Assembly: GCA_026417275.1 (NCBI GenBank)
Contig: JAOADO010000007.1
Span: 1-45,238, forward strand
Reading direction: 5' to 3'
Origin: Verrucomicrobiia bacterium
GTDB taxonomy: Bacteria; Verrucomicrobiota; Verrucomicrobiae; Limisphaerales; JAKPVM01
DNA length: 45,238 bases
Position 1 is the stretch's first letter, and each line of letters starts with the position of its first letter. Shown in pieces: positions 8,484-15,319 of this stretch. Under the pieces are notes generated by a model. The model did not search any database. It saw nothing but the letters and a program-made list of their open reading frames with translations, and had not been told where the DNA came from. Position numbers and translations under genes: made by a program.

Positions 8484-9635
8484 TTATGTTGCAAGCAGGA
8501 GAATTTCTTTTAATTCCTCGTCGGTGAGTTGGATTGGATTGCCTTTCATACTGCTTGCCTTTTTTGCTTTTTCGATGATGGATGGGAAGTCTGATTGTTT
8601 TATGCCGAGTTCGCCGAGTTTTTTAATTTTCAAGTATTTACAAGTGTCGGAAAGCCAGTGAATTGCGTCTTCGTAAACAGCATTTGGATTGTTTGTGAGA
8701 ATTCGGGCAATTGTCTGAATTTTTTCCAGTGTATGGGATTGTGGGGTTCTTTCTTTTAAGGCTTTCAGGTTTACTTGCATGACCGGGGGGAGTAGGGCGG
8801 CGCAAACGGCACCGTGCGGGGCGGGGAAACTACCGCCGATTGGGGCGGCAAAACCGTGAACTGCGCCAAGACCAGCGTTTGCGAGCGCCATGCCGCTAAA
8901 AAGGCTTGCCAGCGCCATGTCTGTTCGGGCAGAAAGGTCTTTTCCGTTTTCGAATGCGCGTTTTAACGAGCGCGCAATTCGTTTAAGTCCCTCGATGCAA
9001 AGTGCGTCTGTCAAAGGGTTTGATTTTGCGCTGATAAACGGTTCGATAAGTTGAGTAAGGGCGTCCAAACCGGTTGAGGCGGTAAGTTCAGGTGGGGCGG
9101 AAATTGTGAGTTCAGGGTCAACAACCGCCAGTTTTGGGTATAAAAACTGGTGGCGGAGGCTTGCTTTAACGTTATAGTTCGTTGAAGTGATGACAGCGTT
9201 TTTTGTTACTTCGGCGCCTGTTCCAGCGGTTGTGGGGATTGCAATATATGGGATGGCTGGTTTTTCGAGTGGTTTGCCGTGTCCGATGACTTCCAGATAA
9301 TCAATGAGTTTTCCGCTGTTCGTGATGAGTGCGGAGATTGCTTTGGCGGCATCAATAACACTTCCGCCGCCGATGCCAGCGACCATGTCGCATTTGTGCT
9401 GGCGGGCAATCTGGACGCCCTGTTCGACGAGTTCGATGGTCGGTTCGCCGTTAATTGTATAGAAGATTGTTTTTATGGTAGGGTTTATTTTGTTGAAAAA
9501 CGGTTCGAAGCGTGACGGGTTTTTCCCGACAATCGCGAGGAGACATAAGGCATTTGCGTTAATATATTCTGCGGCGGTTTGTATTGAGCCGCATCCGAAT
9601 ACAATGCGCGTTGGGGTCGCAAATTCGAAGTTCAT
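8484..9635 (-). CDS. Iron-containing alcohol dehydrogenase family protein
   Basis: Group III NAD(P)-dependent dehydrogenase. The 383-residue product starts with the typical barrel strand (NFEFATPTRIVFGCGS), has the nucleotide-binding GGGSVIDAAKAIS at about residues 88-100, and a C-terminal metal site. Metal ligands by family comparison are Asp in STGLDALTQ, then His in GAVHGF and His in APHGAVCAALLP. The position equivalent to His200 of FucO is Gln (DALTQ instead of DALTH), a variant seen in some relatives. It lies upstream of lutABC on the same strand. A lactaldehyde/propanediol oxidoreductase role (FucO-like) would make biochemical sense but cannot be read from the sequence. Substrate is unknown. 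Confidence 0.88.
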   Translation of the reverse strand: MNFEFATPTRIVFGCGSIQTAAEYINANALCLLAIVGKNPSRFEPFFNKINPTIKTIFYTINGEPTIELVEQGVQIARQHKCDMVAGIGGGSVIDAAKAISALITNSGKLIDYLEVIGHGKPLEKPAIPYIAIPTTAGTGAEVTKNAVITSTNYNVKASLRHQFLYPKLAVVDPELTISAPPELTASTGLDALTQLIEPFISAKSNPLTDALCIEGLKRIARSLKRAFENGKDLSARTDMALASLFSGMALANAGLGAVHGFAAPIGGSFPAPHGAVCAALLPPVMQVNLKALKERTPQSHTLEKIQTIARILTNNPNAVYEDAIHWLSDTCKYLKIKKLGELGIKQSDFPSIIEKAKKASSMKGNPIQLTDEELKEILLLAT

Positions 9636-9766
9636 ATTTTTAAAAATGGATTCAGGGGTTTCTCTTTTATTTATGGACGTGGTTCATGTTGTTTGATTTT
9701 TTTGGGGGTGCGCTCCAGTTAGTGTGAGTTTTCGGTTTTGCGGGAGCAGAGTCATCCCCGAGAATT

Positions 9767-9786
9767 GGTCGGGCAGGAGCCAGACC
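9767..9786. repeat. Degenerate palindromic intergenic repeat, copy 1
   Basis: Arms GGTCGGGC and GCCAGACC flank an AGGA loop with one mismatch. A related copy occurs at 30165-30189. The two share CGGGCAGGAG followed closely by C-TTTCC. Confidence 0.45.
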
Positions 9787-10124
9787 TTTCCAGTTTTGGT
9801 TAATAATATTTTTAAGCACAAAGTCATCAAGGTTTTTAATATTTATACGTAATATAAAACATTATTAATTGCCACCTGAGTTTTCTTTTGAGTCAATATT
9901 AATTTGAAATCCTTTTTAATCGAATATTTTTAATATTGGAGTTTTTTTGGGTATCTCTGGCGATGATTTTTTGTGGCTATAATTGATCGGGTGGGAGGCG
10001 TTTCATGACTTTTCTGCGGTGGGTGTTTTTGTATAACCGCGAGAGTAGTTCTTTTAATGTCGCGGAAAGGGGAAGGGTTTATTTCATTTCAACGCGAAAG
10101 ATGTTACGGGAACTTGTGTCTTCG

Positions 10125-10166
10125 CGGATGCCACGTGGATGATTTAAAAGAAGATTGTGGCATGCG
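10125..10166. repeat. Long stem-loop, possible small-RNA structure
   Basis: CGGATGCCAC pairs with GTGGCATGCG at 9 of 10 positions across a 22-base loop. It lies outside any gene. There is no T-tract after it, so a simple terminator is unlikely. It is about 150 bases upstream of the tRNA-Asn start. Confidence 0.45.
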
Positions 10167-10272
10167 GCATTATGCGAGCAGATTCAATTATTGTTGAAAA
10201 TGTATTCCACATGTTCGCAGCTAATTAACTTTATGTGGATAAAATTTTGTTGAAAAATTTATTTTTGGGGTA

Positions 10273-10301
10273 TTGACGAACGGGTGAAAAGTTGCTAATT
10301 T
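10273..10301 (+). promoter_or_regulatory. Sigma-70-type promoter of tRNA-Asn
   Basis: A -35 box TTGACG (10273-10278) and a -10 box TAATTT (10296-10301) are separated by exactly 17 bases. The mature tRNA begins 14 bases after the -10 box, so transcription would start a few bases upstream of the tRNA. Confidence 0.6.
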
Positions 10302-10315
10302 TAAACTGCTCTGGT

Positions 10316-10390
10316 TCCAGAGTAGCTCAATGGTAGAGCAGCCGGCTGTTAACCGGCGGGTTACAGGTTCGAGTCCTGTCTCTGGAGCCA
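10316..10390 (+). tRNA. tRNA-Asn (anticodon GTT)
   Basis: A full cloverleaf can be folded. The acceptor stem is TCCAGAG with CTCTGGA (7 of 7 pairs), and the D stem is GCTC/GAGC. The anticodon stem GCCGG/CCGGC closes a CTGTTAA loop with anticodon GTT at 10348-10350. The T arm contains the usual GGTTCGAGTCC. The discriminator base is G at 10387 and the CCA end is encoded (10388-10390). A matching promoter lies immediately upstream. Confidence 0.97.
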
Positions 10391-11546
10391 TTTTTTATTA
10401 ATGATTTTTAAATTGTGCTCCCAATATTCAAGAATGGAATTTGTTTCCCGGTAAACAAAATCAGGTATTAATTCGCGGACACGAATATCTGGATAATCAT
10501 TGGAACCGCCTTGCACCGGGTCTTTTACATCTTGCAACATCTTCGGTGGAGGGTGTTCTATTAATTCCATCGACAGCGGTTATCACACCAAAAGACTGTA
10601 GAAGAGATGTTTTTTATGTGAAATCCAAAAGTTAAAGAATCCAAAGTTGATCTTGAGTCTGATTCGGCCAGAGTTATCTTGAATTTGATAATACATGTTG
10701 CTGGCGAGGGTTGATTTAAGGTAAACCACCGTTTAAGTATCCGAATAATTATATCCAAAATAAAATTTATTGGTTTGATTTTGCTATAGAATTTATAAAT
10801 AGAAAATTTGTTCTTCGGTGGAGAAAAAGTGATAAACAACAATTTGAAAATTAAAATTACTTAATTGCAGAGGTAGTGGAATTTAACCGCATAGAAACGC
10901 GGAGAAGGCGCAGAGAACCACAGAGGGGGGATGTAATTACAAAGGATGTGATGAACTCGCAGGTAACCACATAAAAATCTCTGCGGTAAAATCTGTTTTA
11001 ACAAATATGTCTGTGCTGGCAATTTTCACAGGTTCATGTAGTTCATATTTTTTGCAGGAGGGATATGGGCGTTTTTTCCTTTTAAATTTAGAACTTTATC
11101 CAGTGAATTTTCTTAAGAGTGTGTCTGCGATTGGGGATGTATATTTTCATTCTGGACAATATGAAATTTTGTCACATTTATTTTTTCTATGTCCAATGTG
11201 ATGTAACTATTTTTAACGGGAACGGGGGTAAACTGTATTTTTTATTACGTTTCTTTGCTCAGTTGTATAATGGAAAAGTATATTTATCAGGATATGATTT
11301 TTGTTTATACACACCGAGAATTAGAACATGAATAGTCCAAAGTGTTTTGTTCGTATACATAGTGGTTATTCTAAAATTAGAGTAGATTTGACGATGTTTG
11401 TTATCAAGTTAAAAATTTAAAGTATTAGATTGATGTAGGTAGTGACGGTCTTACTCTTTTTCTGGCGGGTGTGTATTTTAATTCAATTTCTATTGAAAAA
11501 ATTAAGTCTTCCCGAGCTGAATTCTCTTATTCATTCAAAAATGGTC
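10391..11546. other. Gene-free AT-rich region downstream of tRNA-Asn
   Basis: About 1.15 kb without a gene I can defend. The short open frames here have no recognisable domain, no ribosome binding site and mixed strands. One minus-strand frame simply reads through the tRNA. The stretch contains an intergenic repeat (10885-10987) and is otherwise very AT-rich. Position next to a tRNA 3' end suggests a possible old integration or decay site. However, I found no integrase and no second copy of the tRNA 3' end in the window. Confidence 0.5.
10885..10987. repeat. Degenerate 'CGCGGAGA/CGCAGAGA' intergenic repeat
   Basis: The left part reads ACCGCATAGAAACGCGGAG followed by AAGGCGCAGAGAACCACAGAGG. 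The right end carries the inverted arm TCTCTGCGGT at 10978-10987, with a related AACCACATAAAAA just before it. This resembles the widespread family of short intergenic repeats built from GCGGAGA/GCAGAGA units. Here it is decayed. Confidence 0.45.
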
Positions 11547-12461
11547 TTATATTTTAACGCGGTTGTTTTTTATTCTTATAAAGTGGAAGAGGTATTGTTG
11601 GGCGTAGCCGGCGTATTCGCCAAAATATCCGTCTATGAATTTTTCGATTTCAATTTTGCTTAGTGTTTCTGGTTTGTTATAGCAGGTTTGAAGGACTTTT
11701 TTTACCCATACGTCCACGGGGAAAGCACGCATAAAACCGAGCGAGAATAGTAAAACGCAGTTTGCGATTTTTGGTCCCACGCCGGGCAATGATAGGAGAT
11801 TATTTCTTGCTTGTTCAAGAGGGAGGCGCGTTAGTTCGCTCAGGTTTATTTTTGAGTCTGAAATTATTTGAGCTGTGTTTTTAAGGTATGTGGCGCGAAA
11901 GCCCATTTTACAGGCGCGGAGTTCTGTTTCGCTTGCCGCGGCAATTGCGGTTGGTTCCGGGAACGCGCGCTGGAGGGCGGGATTTGGCGAGGATATTGGT
12001 TCTCCAAATTGTTCACAAAGGTTGTGGATAATTTGTTTTATCTGGACAATTTGTTTGGAGGAAGACATGAGGAATGTTGCCAGGCATTCCCATGGTTCTT
12101 GTTTGACTATGCGCAAGCCGCGGCAGGTTTTAATAGCCTGGTTCATGTGTTCATCTTCGGGAAAGGAATGGATGATTTTTTTGATATCCGCTTTTATCTG
12201 GAGGTAGTCTTCGAGCCACGTCCAGTTGTTTATTTTTTCGCAGACTGCGGCTTTTAGACCTTCTGGATGGTGTTCAAGTCTTACCCATTTTTTTGAGACG
12301 ACGCCTTCCCATCCGCCGTTTATTTTTTGCCAGCGAAAGGTTTGTCCTGAGTCGAGGGTGAGGTCGAGGTTGTAGTCCTGGACGTGAAAAATTTTTGTAT
12401 GGAGGCGGTAGTTTAGTTTTTGGGATTGGTTGTTTTCGTGGAGACGTGCTTCTTTTTTCAT
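11547..12461 (-). CDS. ogg: 8-oxoguanine DNA glycosylase (OGG1-like, HhH-GPD superfamily)
   Basis: Bifunctional base-excision repair glycosylase/AP lyase. The 304-residue protein has an N-terminal OGG domain with LTLDSGQTFRWQ (about 34-45), then the HhH-GPD domain. In LPGVGPKIANC the catalytic lysine is K231, and D250 in FPVDVW is the essential aspartate. Their 19-residue spacing equals K249-D268 of human OGG1. The opposite-base segment differs: human SSNNNIARI corresponds here to SSSKQIVQI, so the residues matching N149 and R154 are changed. The gene starts 11 bases after apt on the same strand and is the last gene of the rpoD-apt-ogg unit. Confidence 0.9.
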   Translation of the reverse strand: MKKEARLHENNQSQKLNYRLHTKIFHVQDYNLDLTLDSGQTFRWQKINGGWEGVVSKKWVRLEHHPEGLKAAVCEKINNWTWLEDYLQIKADIKKIIHSFPEDEHMNQAIKTCRGLRIVKQEPWECLATFLMSSSKQIVQIKQIIHNLCEQFGEPISSPNPALQRAFPEPTAIAAASETELRACKMGFRATYLKNTAQIISDSKINLSELTRLPLEQARNNLLSLPGVGPKIANCVLLFSLGFMRAFPVDVWVKKVLQTCYNKPETLSKIEIEKFIDGYFGEYAGYAQQYLFHFIRIKNNRVKI

Positions 12462-12472
12462 TTATGGCGCAA

Positions 12473-13015
12473 TTAGAAGATGACGACGGAGTCTACTGGC
12501 AAGCCGTTGAGTTTTTCTCTGCCGTTGAGAAAGCTCAGTTCTATGAGGAAGCGGACGCCGACGACTGAGCCTCCTGCTTTTTTGACAAGTTCAGCGGCAG
12601 CGGCGGCTGTGCCACCAGTGGCAAGCAAGTCATCAACTAACAGGACTTTGTTTCCGGGTTTAAAGGCATCTACATGGACTGCTATGGTGTTGGAGCCGTA
12701 TTCAAGTTCGTAGCTTTGTTCTATTGTTATGAACGGGAGTTTTCCTTTTTTGCGAACGGGAACCATTCCCACTTTAAGTTCTAAAGCGATTGCGGCGGCG
12801 AAGATGAAGCCGCGGGCGTCAATGCCCACGACGACGTCAACGTCGCCAGGGTTGAATCCTTCGCGCATAAATTTAATAGCGGCGTTGAAAAGGTCATAAT
12901 TGCCGAGCACTGGCGTAATGTCTTTAAATTGAATGCCAGGTTGCGGAAAGTCGGGGATGTTTCTTATGGCGTTTTTAATGTCGTCCCGGGTTATTTTTTT
13001 CTTATCAAACGTCAT
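12473..13015 (-). CDS. apt: Adenine phosphoribosyltransferase
   Basis: Purine salvage enzyme converting adenine and PRPP to AMP. The 180-residue product has the family N-terminus (IPDFPQPGIQFKDITPVL), GIDARGFIFA at about residues 64-73, the VRKKGKLP loop, and the PRPP-binding motif VLLVDDLLATGG at 124-135. Length matches bacterial Apt. Its ATG overlaps the rpoD stop as ATGA (13012-13015), so it is translationally coupled to the sigma factor gene. Confidence 0.96.
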   Translation of the reverse strand: MTFDKKKITRDDIKNAIRNIPDFPQPGIQFKDITPVLGNYDLFNAAIKFMREGFNPGDVDVVVGIDARGFIFAAAIALELKVGMVPVRKKGKLPFITIEQSYELEYGSNTIAVHVDAFKPGNKVLLVDDLLATGGTAAAAAELVKKAGGSVVGVRFLIELSFLNGREKLNGLPVDSVVIF

Positions 13016-14166
13016 ATATTTTCATTCTCTCTGGCGTTTTTTCCCTTTTCAATTCTTTCTATCATTTTGCGTAATTTTCTAAGGGCGGCGTTTTGAATCT
13101 GGCGAACGCGTTCGCGGGTTACGCCAAATCTGGCGCCCACTTCTTCGAGTGTTTTCTCGCCGCCGCCGTCCAGACCGAATCTATATTTAAGGATTGTTGC
13201 TTCGCGTTCATCGAGTTCCTTAATTAGTTCGGAGAGCATGCTTGTGAATGTTTGGTCTTCGAGTTGTTGGTAGGGTGTTGTGGCGCCTTCGTCCGCTATT
13301 ATTTCGGAGAAATTGTTTGAATCTTCGTCGCCAATTGGAGCGTCGAGCGATGTTGGTCTTATTGAAACTGTCCGCATCTGGGTGACGCGGGAGACCGGGA
13401 TTTTAAGTTCTTCGGCTATTTCTTCATCTGTTGGTTCGCGTCCGAGTATTTCCTGGAGTTTGATTGCGGCACGACGCATTTTTGCGATTTTGTCCACAAG
13501 GTGAACAGGGAGGCGGATGGTTTTAGATTGATTGGCGAGGGCGCGTTTGATGGCTTGTTTAATCCACCAGGAGGCATATGTGGAAAGTTTACCTCCTTTT
13601 GATGGGTCGAAGCGCTCTACAGCTTTCATTAATCCAATGTTGCCTTCGCTAATCAAGTCCAGCAATGGTAATCCGTAGTTTTCGTAATCGCGGGCAATTT
13701 TTACAACAAGTCGCAGGTTTGCCTTAATCATTCGTTCACGCGCTTCTTTGTCGCCAGCTTTTATGCGTTTTGCCAGTTCTACTTCTTCTTCTGGGCTCAG
13801 CAAACCGACTTGTCCAATTTCCTGGAGGTAGAGTTTTATTGCTGTGTTTTCGTCGTAATCGCTCTGAGTGTCGGCTAAAATGTCGACGTTATCATCCCTT
13901 GGCACTTCTGGTTGTGTTTTTTCCGAAGCGTCATGGCTTGTCAAATTTTCCTGAGTTAAAAGAGATTCCTCAGCTACAGCATCATACTCATCTTTTTCGG
14001 CAAGTTCAGATGGTTGTTTATTAACATCCGCATCTGGTTTTTCGCTAATTTTTTTCTTAGTTAATGCGTGTTTTTTTGTTTTTTTCTTGCCTGTTCGTAT
14101 TTTTGCCGCTCTGGAGGTTGTTTTTTTCTGAGGTTTCTTTGTTTTTAGTTTCGCATTATTTGCCAT
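13012..14166 (-). CDS. rpoD: RNA polymerase sigma-70 factor, RpoD/SigA type
   Basis: Probably the primary sigma factor. Of 384 residues, the first ~95 are unusual: about 45 very lysine-rich residues (MANNAKLKTKKPQKK onwards) followed by an acidic linker. Region 1.2 begins around residue 103 (ENTAIKLYLQEIGQVGLLSPEEE). Region 2 holds NLRLVVKIARDYENYGLPLLDLI and DPSKGGKLSTYASWWIKQAIKRAL, region 3 has IRLPVHLVDKIAKM, and region 4.2 has the helix-turn-helix TLEEVGARFGVTRERVRQIQ. A typical region 1.1 and the large non-conserved region of proteobacterial RpoD are missing. The sequence style resembles verrucomicrobial primary sigma factors. It heads the unit with apt and ogg, and a GAGAGG lies upstream of the ATG. 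Confidence 0.94.
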   Translation of the reverse strand: MANNAKLKTKKPQKKTTSRAAKIRTGKKKTKKHALTKKKISEKPDADVNKQPSELAEKDEYDAVAEESLLTQENLTSHDASEKTQPEVPRDDNVDILADTQSDYDENTAIKLYLQEIGQVGLLSPEEEVELAKRIKAGDKEARERMIKANLRLVVKIARDYENYGLPLLDLISEGNIGLMKAVERFDPSKGGKLSTYASWWIKQAIKRALANQSKTIRLPVHLVDKIAKMRRAAIKLQEILGREPTDEEIAEELKIPVSRVTQMRTVSIRPTSLDAPIGDEDSNNFSEIIADEGATTPYQQLEDQTFTSMLSELIKELDEREATILKYRFGLDGGGEKTLEEVGARFGVTRERVRQIQNAALRKLRKMIERIEKGKNARENENI

Positions 14167-14192
14167 ATTTAAATACCTCTCGACTCAAAGCA

Positions 14193-14221
14193 TATACATT
14201 ATTTATATATAAACAAGACAA
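14193..14221 (-). promoter_or_regulatory. Possible promoter of the rpoD-apt-ogg operon
   Basis: On the minus strand a -35-like TTGTCT (14221-14216) and a -10-like TGTATA (14198-14193) are separated by 17 bases in a very AT-rich stretch about 30 bases upstream of the rpoD start. The -10 match is weak, so this is tentative. Confidence 0.35.
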
Positions 14222-14242
14222 TAAAGTTACATACAAAGTTTT

Positions 14243-15298
14243 TTAGTCTGCTTTGTAAAGCAGGATATTGATTGGTCTTACATGGATTTTTAACTTTTCG
14301 CCGCGTTTTCGGATTTCAAAAGGATTCTGTTCAAAAGCTTTAATGGCGACGTTTTCAGAAACGCGCAAGGTATATTGTTCTATTTCTCCGAGGTATGTAA
14401 CATCTTCAATCACAGTGTTTAATGAGTTAAAGTTTTCATCTTTGATTTCAACCGCTTCTGGTCTAAAGCCTAACCAGACTTCTTTATCTGTGGAAACCTT
14501 GTTCTGGGGCTCTGCTTTGAATACCCCGTGTTGTGTTTGCACAGTATATTGCGAGTCAATAACTTCCACAATTTTGCCTTTCAACCAGTTAATTTCGCCG
14601 ATAAAGTCCGCTCCGAATTTAGACAGCGGAGCGCGGTAAATCGTTCGAGGGTCTCCTACTTGTTCGATTTGACCATCGCGCAAAAGAGCAATTCTATCTG
14701 CTAAAGATAGAGCTTCTTTTTGGTCATGCGTTACATAGATTGTGGTAATTTTTGTTTGGTCGTGGATTCTTCGGATTTCGGTGCGCATTTCCAGACGCAG
14801 TCTGGCGTCTAAGTTTGAAAGTGGTTCATCAAGCAAAAGGACATCAGGTTTTATTACCAGCGCCCGTGCAAGGGCGATTCGTTGTTGTTGTCCGCCGCTG
14901 AGTTGATTTGGGGTTCGTTCGGCATATTTTTCCATCTGAACTATTGAAAGTGCCTCATGGACGCGTTTTTTTATTTCTTCCCGGGTCAATCCGCGCACCT
15001 GGAGTCCGTAGGCAACATTTTCCTCTATTGTCATGTGAGGCCAGAGGGCGTAGTTTTGGAAGACCATTCCTGTATTGCGTTTGTGTGGGGAAACGTCGTT
15101 CATTATTTTTTCACCGAATAATATTTTTCCATCATCAGGTTTATAAAAGCCCGCTATTGTTCTTAAAAGGGTTGTTTTTCCGCAACCTGATGGACCTAAA
15201 AGGAAAAACAGTTCATGTTCATTTATTGTCAAATTAATGTCTTTCAGGGCAAACGCATTGCCAAATTTCTTTGATAAGTTTTCTATAATTACCTGCAT
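14243..15298 (-). CDS. ABC transporter ATP-binding protein (FbpC/PotA type)
   Basis: Import-type ABC ATPase of 351 residues. Motifs: Walker A GPSGCGKT (35-42), Q-loop FQNYALWPHMT, signature LSGGQQQR (133-140), Walker B VLLLDEP (153-159), and the H-loop in YVTHDQKEAL. A C-terminal TOBE-like domain (about 235-351) is typical of ATPases for iron(III), polyamine, sulfate or sugar uptake. The gene starts 21 bases after the stop of the solute-binding protein gene. No permease gene lies between them or elsewhere in the window. Substrate cannot be assigned; ferric iron is one reasonable guess. Confidence 0.92.
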   Translation of the reverse strand: MQVIIENLSKKFGNAFALKDINLTINEHELFFLLGPSGCGKTTLLRTIAGFYKPDDGKILFGEKIMNDVSPHKRNTGMVFQNYALWPHMTIEENVAYGLQVRGLTREEIKKRVHEALSIVQMEKYAERTPNQLSGGQQQRIALARALVIKPDVLLLDEPLSNLDARLRLEMRTEIRRIHDQTKITTIYVTHDQKEALSLADRIALLRDGQIEQVGDPRTIYRAPLSKFGADFIGEINWLKGKIVEVIDSQYTVQTQHGVFKAEPQNKVSTDKEVWLGFRPEAVEIKDENFNSLNTVIEDVTYLGEIEQYTLRVSENVAIKAFEQNPFEIRKRGEKLKIHVRPINILLYKAD

Positions 15299-15319
15299 TT
15301 CAGGGCGTTATGGTTGATA

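Larger units (their letters stand above)
9636..10272. other. AT-rich noncoding region with inverted repeats
   Basis: No gene is seen in this stretch between the alcohol dehydrogenase start and the tRNA promoter. It contains a degenerate palindromic repeat (9767-9786), a CCGCGA/TCGCGG pair near 10036-10065, and a longer stem CGGATGCCAC (10125-10134) with GTGGCATGCG (10157-10166), which pairs at 9 of 10 positions. A perfect DnaA-box consensus TGTGGATAA lies at 10234-10242. The G excess on the + strand is strong: I count about 40 G and 14 C in 9961-10080. The stem region could belong to an unrecognised small RNA, but it matches no RNA family I know. Confidence 0.5.

Noticed and set aside
10361..10570. 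Minus-strand frame reading through tRNA-Asn (ends RQDSNL)
   Set aside because: This is the usual false protein produced by translating a tRNA gene in reverse.
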